In this document: positions 59,829 to 64,000 of the stretch, piece after piece | How positions within the stretch are numbered: position 1 is the first letter of the stretch | Layout: each line of letters starts with the position of its first letter | From: Azospirillum thiophilum | GTDB lineage: Bacteria; Pseudomonadota; Alphaproteobacteria; Azospirillales; Azospirillaceae | Direction of reading: 5' to 3' | DNA: 64,000 bases | Assembly: GCF_001305595.1 (NCBI RefSeq) | Contig: NZ_CP012402.1 | Location: forward strand, 703,001 to 767,000 | Position numbers and translations under genes: made by a program | The notes under the pieces: generated by a model | Database searches by the model: none | What the model was told of the DNA's origin: nothing | Seen by the model: the letters and a program-made list of their open reading frames with translations, nothing else

Positions 59829-61064
59829 TTACCGTCCCAACAACTTATCCACCCGCCGCAGCGCCGGAAACAGCGTCGCCCACAGCCCGGCCAGCACGAC
59901 CGCACCGACACCGCCCAGTACGACCGCCGGAACGGCGCCGATCAACGCCGCGACGCTTCCCGATTCGAACTCGCCCAGTTGGTTGGATGCACCGATGAAC
60001 AATGATGTGACGGCGCCCACCCGACCACGCATGTCGTCGGGAGTGGACAACTGAACCAGCGTCTGGCGCACGAACATGCTGACCTGATCGGTTGCGCCGA
60101 CCGCCAGCAGGGCGATGAAGGACAGCAGCGGATCGGCCGACAGGCCGAAAGCGATGGTGGCGACGCCGAAACCGGCGACAGCGGCCAGCATCCAGCGCCC
60201 GGCATGACGCCTGACGCCCCAACGGGTGATGACCATTGCCATGGCGAGCGCTCCTAGCGCCGGGGCGCTGCGCAGCAGCCCCAGTCCCCAGGGGCCGACA
60301 TGCAGCACGTCGCGGGCGTAGATGGGCAGCAGGGCCGTCGCTCCGCCCAGCAGCACGGCGAACAGGTCGAGCGAGATGGCGCCCAGGATTTCGGGCCGGC
60401 TGCGGATGAAGGCCGCTCCGGCGAGCATGCTCGACAGGCTCATGGCACGTTTGGTCATCGTCACCGGCCGCGGGCGGCAGGTGGCTATCAGCAGGACCGA
60501 CAGGATAAGCATCGCCGTGCTGACGCCATAAACCGCGGCTGGGCCGGCGATGTAGAGCAGCCCACCCAGCGCCGGGCCGGAGATCTGCGCGACCTGTACT
60601 CCTGACGACTGCCAGGCGACGGCGTTCGGCAGATCCTCCACCGGCACCGTTGCCGACAAAATCGCTTGGTTGGCGGGTCCCTCGAACGACTTCGCCAGCC
60701 CGATCAGCGCGACCACGGCAAAGATCGCCTGCGGCGACAGCCACCCCGCCATGGTGGACAGGAACAGGGCGGCGATTGCGACCGTCTCGATCGACAGTGC
60801 GCCGAAAAGGACCGTCTTCCGGTCGTTGTTGTCGACCACATGCCCGGCCACCAGCACCAGCGCCAGGGTTGGCAAAAACTGGAACAGTCCGACCAGCCCG
60901 AGGTCGAGCGGATTGTCGGTCATGGCATAGACCTGCCAGCCGACCGCGACTACCTGCATCTGGATCGCCAGCATCGAACAGACCCGCGCGCACCAGAACA
61001 GGGCGAAGGCACGGTGACGGAAGGCGGACCGGAAGCTGTCCCCGGCCACGGGGGCGCTGGTCAT
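59829..61064 (-). CDS. MFS transporter (EntS-like exporter family)
   Basis: The product is 411 aa from the ATG at 61064, overlapping the thiolase stop as ATGA. Twelve hydrophobic segments, the inter-helix motif GHVVDNNDRKTVLFGALSIE (motif A type) and RRHAGRWML in the second half mark the major facilitator superfamily, DHA3/EntS type. It probably exports a small product, or an acid, from the cytoplasm. It is the last gene of the bioY-ligase-thiolase-MFS operon. Substrate unknown. Confidence 0.9.
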   Translation of the reverse strand: MTSAPVAGDSFRSAFRHRAFALFWCARVCSMLAIQMQVVAVGWQVYAMTDNPLDLGLVGLFQFLPTLALVLVAGHVVDNNDRKTVLFGALSIETVAIAALFLSTMAGWLSPQAIFAVVALIGLAKSFEGPANQAILSATVPVEDLPNAVAWQSSGVQVAQISGPALGGLLYIAGPAAVYGVSTAMLILSVLLIATCRPRPVTMTKRAMSLSSMLAGAAFIRSRPEILGAISLDLFAVLLGGATALLPIYARDVLHVGPWGLGLLRSAPALGALAMAMVITRWGVRRHAGRWMLAAVAGFGVATIAFGLSADPLLSFIALLAVGATDQVSMFVRQTLVQLSTPDDMRGRVGAVTSLFIGASNQLGEFESGSVAALIGAVPAVVLGGVGAVVLAGLWATLFPALRRVDKLLGR

Positions 61065-62233
61065 GAAACAGATTCCAGAAGTGTGGCGAGGCCCAGCCCG
61101 CCACCGATGCCGAGCGTGGCGAGGCCCCTGCGGGGGGCGGTGCCCGCGACCGGGAACAGAAGTTCGGAGAACAGCCGGGTTGCCAGGATGCCTCCCGACG
61201 CGCCGTAGGGATGGCCGAGGGCGAGGGCGCCGCCGCCGACACAGACACGGGATTCTTCGATCTCCAGTGCGTCGAGGCAGGCCAGCACCTGGGCGGCGAA
61301 CGCCTCGTTGAACTCGATGAGGTCGATACCGGCGACCGTCAGCCCGGGATTGCGGGTCAGGAGTTTGCGTACCGCAGGAATCGGGCCGGTGCCGAGCAGG
61401 TTGGGGGCGACCCCTGCCGCAGCCGAATCCACCACCATCAAGCCGCGGGTCAGGCCCAGCGCCTGGAATTTCCTCTCCGACACCACCGCGACCACGGCGG
61501 CACCGTCGTTGACCGGGCAGGCATTGCCCGCAGTCACCGTCCCGTCCGGCCTTACGATGGGGCGCAGCATCGCCAGACGGTCCAGGCTGGTGTCGGCGCG
61601 CGGGCATTCGTCGCGGTCGACGATCCGGCCGTCCGGCAGGGTGAGCGGAACGATTTCCCGGTCGAAACGGCCGGTGAGGCGGGAGGCGACCGCCTTGCGG
61701 TGGCTGTTCAAGGCATAGCGGTCCTGGCGGGCCCGGTCGATGCCGTACGCGGCTGCGACTGCCTCCGCCGCCTCGATCATCGACGGGTCGCCGACGCTGT
61801 CCGGGGCGAAGCGGGCGCGGTCGTAGAAGACCGGGCTGCGGTAGAGGTTGGTCGGCTTGGCGACCCGCCATGGCGCGGTGCTCGTGCTCTCCACCCCGCC
61901 GGCCAGGAATACGTCGCCGGCGCCGGCCTGGATCAACCGGGCTGCGAGGTTGATGGCCTCCAGGCCCGACCCGCACTGGCGGTCCACCGTGACGCCGGGC
62001 ACCGACACCGGCAGCCCGGCCGCCAGCGCCGACAGTCGCGCGACGTTGCCGCCGGGGCCGACCGCGTTGCCGAGCACGACGTCATCCACCTCGCCCGGAT
62101 CGATCCCGGCGTCGGCGAGCACGGCTTGGATGACGGGCGCGGCGAGGTCCTGGACGGGCAGGTCGCGCAGGGAGCCGCCGATGCGGCCGACCGCAGTGCG
62201 GCGTGCCGCGACGATGATCGGGCGGCCGGTCAT
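61061..62233 (-). CDS. Thiolase-family protein with changed second catalytic residue
   Basis: The product is 390 aa. The thiolase fold is shown by Cys87 in DRQCGSGLEAIN (acyl-accepting), NEAFA and GGALALGHPYGASG. The last family motif, normally CxGGGxG, reads G-I-G-G-G-L-G: Gly375 replaces the second catalytic cysteine. Standard acetyl-CoA acetyltransferase chemistry may therefore be slow or changed. It lies between an acyl-CoA ligase gene (4-bp overlap at its start) and the MFS gene (ATGA overlap). It is cytoplasmic. Confidence 0.92.
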   Translation of the reverse strand: MTGRPIIVAARRTAVGRIGGSLRDLPVQDLAAPVIQAVLADAGIDPGEVDDVVLGNAVGPGGNVARLSALAAGLPVSVPGVTVDRQCGSGLEAINLAARLIQAGAGDVFLAGGVESTSTAPWRVAKPTNLYRSPVFYDRARFAPDSVGDPSMIEAAEAVAAAYGIDRARQDRYALNSHRKAVASRLTGRFDREIVPLTLPDGRIVDRDECPRADTSLDRLAMLRPIVRPDGTVTAGNACPVNDGAAVVAVVSERKFQALGLTRGLMVVDSAAAGVAPNLLGTGPIPAVRKLLTRNPGLTVAGIDLIEFNEAFAAQVLACLDALEIEESRVCVGGGALALGHPYGASGGILATRLFSELLFPVAGTAPRRGLATLGIGGGLGLATLLESVS

Positions 62234-63711
62234 TCCAGTGTCTCCAGCCTACCCGCAATCGCCCGGTCACGCACATCCGCCCGCGCGATCTTGCCGCTGC
62301 CGGTCAGCGGCATGTCCGCCGCTGCGAAGACCCGTCGCGGTGCCTTGTAGCCTTCCAGCCGTTGATGGCACCAACTGCGCAGATCTGCCAGCGATGCACG
62401 TTGCGCCCCCCGCCACCACACCACAGCCGACACGGTATCACCCCAATAGGGGTCGGGCAGGGCGAAGACCACCGCCTCGGCCACTGCCGGATGAGCCCGC
62501 AGCGACGCTTCGACCTCTGCCGGATAGACGTTCAGGCCGCCGGTGATGACCATGTCGCCGGCCCGGCCGACCAGCCGCAGCCAACCCTTGGCATCGATCC
62601 AGCCGTAATCGCCGACCGTGCCCCATCCGTCACTCTCCCGGAAGCCGGCGCTGTCGGCAGTCCCGAGATAACCATCGCTCAGCATGCCGCTGCGAACCCA
62701 GACGGTGCCGGGCCGGCCCTGCTCGACCGGGTTGCCGTCATCGTCGCGCAGGCTGAGTTCCACGCCGTGGAAAGGGCGGCCGACGCTGTCCGCAGGGGCG
62801 CCTTCGTGCGACGAGCGCAGGCTGACAAAGCTCAATTCCGATGCGCCGTAATATTCCAGAATCGCGGCCTCGGGGCAGAGTACGGTCAGCCGCTCATGCA
62901 CCGCTGGTGCGAGCTTCGCCCCGGAACAGACCACCCGTTTCAGGAGAGGGAAGCGTCGACCATCACGTTCCGCGGCATCCAGGATGCCGACCAGCATGGT
63001 CGGGACCAGCACCAGCGTGGTGATGTCGCTCTCTTCCAGCCGGGCTGCGGCATCGGCGGCATCGAATTTGGGTTGCACCCACACCGTCGCACCGGCCGAC
63101 AGTCCTTCCACCAAGCCATAGAGACCCAGGCCGTGGACAAGCGGCCCGGGCACCAGCACGGTATCGCTGGGGCCGATGCCGAACTCCACCCGGCTTGCCT
63201 CCAGCGTAGCCAGCCATGATCCCTGGTTGCGGATGAAAGCCTTCGGTCGGCCGGTGGTGCCGGAGGTGAAGCCGACCAGGAACGGAGTCTTCGGGTCCAC
63301 CGTGGGAATGCTCCAGCCCGCCGGTTGCGCCGCAATCCAGGCGGCGGCGGCTTCGGCGGTCAGATGCAGGTCGGGACGGAGCGTTTCAAGCGCTGCAGCG
63401 GCCTGCCCGGCACTCCATTTCGGGTCGAGCAACCCGACGACGCCCCCGGCCGCGACGGTGCCAAGGAACAAGACCGGCAACTCTGGCCGATTGCCGAGGC
63501 TCAGGGCGACGCGGGGGGGCTTCCCATCGGACCGCAGTGCGGACACTCCGGCGCCCACCCGTCGCACCTGCTCCAGCAACCGGCCATAGCACAGCTTCAC
63601 ACCGTCGACGATCAGTGCCGGATGTCCGGGATCGTCTTCGGCGACCTTCGCAAAGGCGCGCGCGAGGTTGTCCAACCCGGTGAACTCTCCGGTTACGGGT
63701 CGATCAGGCAT
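62230..63711 (-). CDS. AMP-forming acyl-CoA synthetase
   Basis: The product is 493 aa from the ATG at 63711 (MPDRPVTGEF). The adenylate-forming motifs are complete: GFTSGTTGRPKAF, EYYGASE, VGDYGWIDAKG, GGLNVYPAEVEA and the catalytic Lys in PLTGSGKIARADV. It activates a carboxylic acid as its CoA thioester. It overlaps the BioY gene end by a few bases and the thiolase start, so all three are one transcriptional unit. A fatty or dicarboxylic acid such as pimelate, or biotin itself, is possible as substrate. Confidence 0.93.
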   Translation of the reverse strand: MPDRPVTGEFTGLDNLARAFAKVAEDDPGHPALIVDGVKLCYGRLLEQVRRVGAGVSALRSDGKPPRVALSLGNRPELPVLFLGTVAAGGVVGLLDPKWSAGQAAAALETLRPDLHLTAEAAAAWIAAQPAGWSIPTVDPKTPFLVGFTSGTTGRPKAFIRNQGSWLATLEASRVEFGIGPSDTVLVPGPLVHGLGLYGLVEGLSAGATVWVQPKFDAADAAARLEESDITTLVLVPTMLVGILDAAERDGRRFPLLKRVVCSGAKLAPAVHERLTVLCPEAAILEYYGASELSFVSLRSSHEGAPADSVGRPFHGVELSLRDDDGNPVEQGRPGTVWVRSGMLSDGYLGTADSAGFRESDGWGTVGDYGWIDAKGWLRLVGRAGDMVITGGLNVYPAEVEASLRAHPAVAEAVVFALPDPYWGDTVSAVVWWRGAQRASLADLRSWCHQRLEGYKAPRRVFAAADMPLTGSGKIARADVRDRAIAGRLETLE

Positions 63712-64000
63712 GGATCGGCAGGATGCCGGCACGGCGGACGGCGGCGGCAGCGACCGCTGCGATTCCAGCCTTTATCAGGTCGCCCGGTACGAAGGCCAGC
63801 GAGCCATAGACTGCCTTCTCGATCGGCAGGCCGGCAACCAGCCACAGCCAGGGGATGCCGCAGGCATAGACGACCAGTATCCCGCCGAGAACGCTGACCG
63901 CGAATAGGCGGACAGGATTGGCGTTGGTGGCGAAGCGCTCCGCCAGCCAGCCGGTGACGAAGGCGGCCAGCGGAAAGGCAAGCACGAAGCCGCCGGTCGG
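63704..64000 (-). CDS. bioY: BioY-family biotin transporter, partial (runs off window)
   Basis: Only the last 98 residues or so are in the window; the gene continues beyond 64000. The visible part has BioY features: PTGGFVLAFPLAAFVTGWLAE..., then a helix GILVVYACGIPWLWLVAG and the conserved AFVPGDLIKAGIAA near the C terminus. BioY is the S component of the biotin ECF transporter, or acts alone. Its end overlaps the start of the acyl-CoA ligase gene by 8 bp, making it the first visible gene of the bioY-ligase-thiolase-MFS operon. Confidence 0.88.
   Translation of the reverse strand, partial: PTGGFVLAFPLAAFVTGWLAERFATNANPVRLFAVSVLGGILVVYACGIPWLWLVAGLPIEKAVYGSLAFVPGDLIKAGIAAVAAAAVRRAGILPIHA

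Overview
The window is high-GC DNA with dense genes, frequent GTG/TTG starts, many cyclic-di-GMP and histidine-kinase proteins, an alphaproteobacterial-type serC, the xseB-ispA-dxs order, BigR/TusA sulfur genes and MsrPQ. This fits an alphaproteobacterium of the Rhodospirillales, probably Azospirillum or a close relative. That is an inference from gene content; no rRNA or tRNA marker is present. I see no CRISPR array, no tRNA or rRNA gene and no intact mobile element. The only traces of mobile DNA are an IS21-type istB remnant and nearby palindromes.

Layout, left to right. 0.1-2.3 kb: a TPR-like protein of unknown function. 2.4-7.7 kb (minus): a hydrolase, membrane-fusion protein and RND pump operon. 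7.8-12.2 kb: a PPK2 polyphosphate kinase divergent from a double-GH13 GlgE-type maltosyltransferase. 12.3-15.2 kb: a small orphan ORF, a strongly structured non-coding element, a lipoprotein hydrolase, an ABC ATPase and a zf-CHCC protein. 15.6-20.3 kb: two cyclic-di-GMP proteins flanking a decayed IclR regulator. 20.4-26.6 kb: small secreted proteins, serC behind a hairpin-rich leader, a DnaA-box-like cluster, a sugar epimerase, an exported HNH nuclease and an amidase. 26.6-30.4 kb: a glycosyltransferase, DUF423, a BigR/SqrR-like repressor divergent from tusA, and an HDAC-family deacetylase. 30.5-34.9 kb: xseB-ispA-dxs and an HWE/HisKA_2 kinase.

35.2-45.2 kb is a coherent catabolic island. 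A minus-strand operon (DapA-family lyase, solute-binding protein, permease, GntR, dihydropyrimidinase, DUF3830) diverges from a plus-strand operon (a 989-aa gamma-alpha-beta fused amino/imino-acid dehydrogenase, ABC ATPase, second GntR). A GTATAC-N5-GTATAC operator candidate lies between them. It probably imports and oxidises a cyclic or D-amino acid or hydantoin-type compound; a hydroxyproline-like route is one hypothesis.

45.4-47.7 kb: dienelactone hydrolase and msrPQ, which overlap tail to tail. 48.6-58 kb: a signalling island. It starts with a soluble 1965-aa hybrid kinase carrying nine exact-length 276-bp poly-HAMP repeats and three receivers. A second hybrid kinase is coupled to it by an ATGA overlap, followed by a winged-helix-like protein, two DUF5985 membrane proteins and a small lipoprotein. 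58.6-64 kb: purT, then a minus-strand bioY / acyl-CoA ligase / thiolase / MFS operon cut by the window edge. Its thiolase lacks the second catalytic cysteine.

The best candidates for under-described biology are the poly-HAMP signalling island, the three-in-one dehydrogenase island, the bioY-acyl-CoA operon, and the structured elements at 12.6 kb and 23.0 kb.
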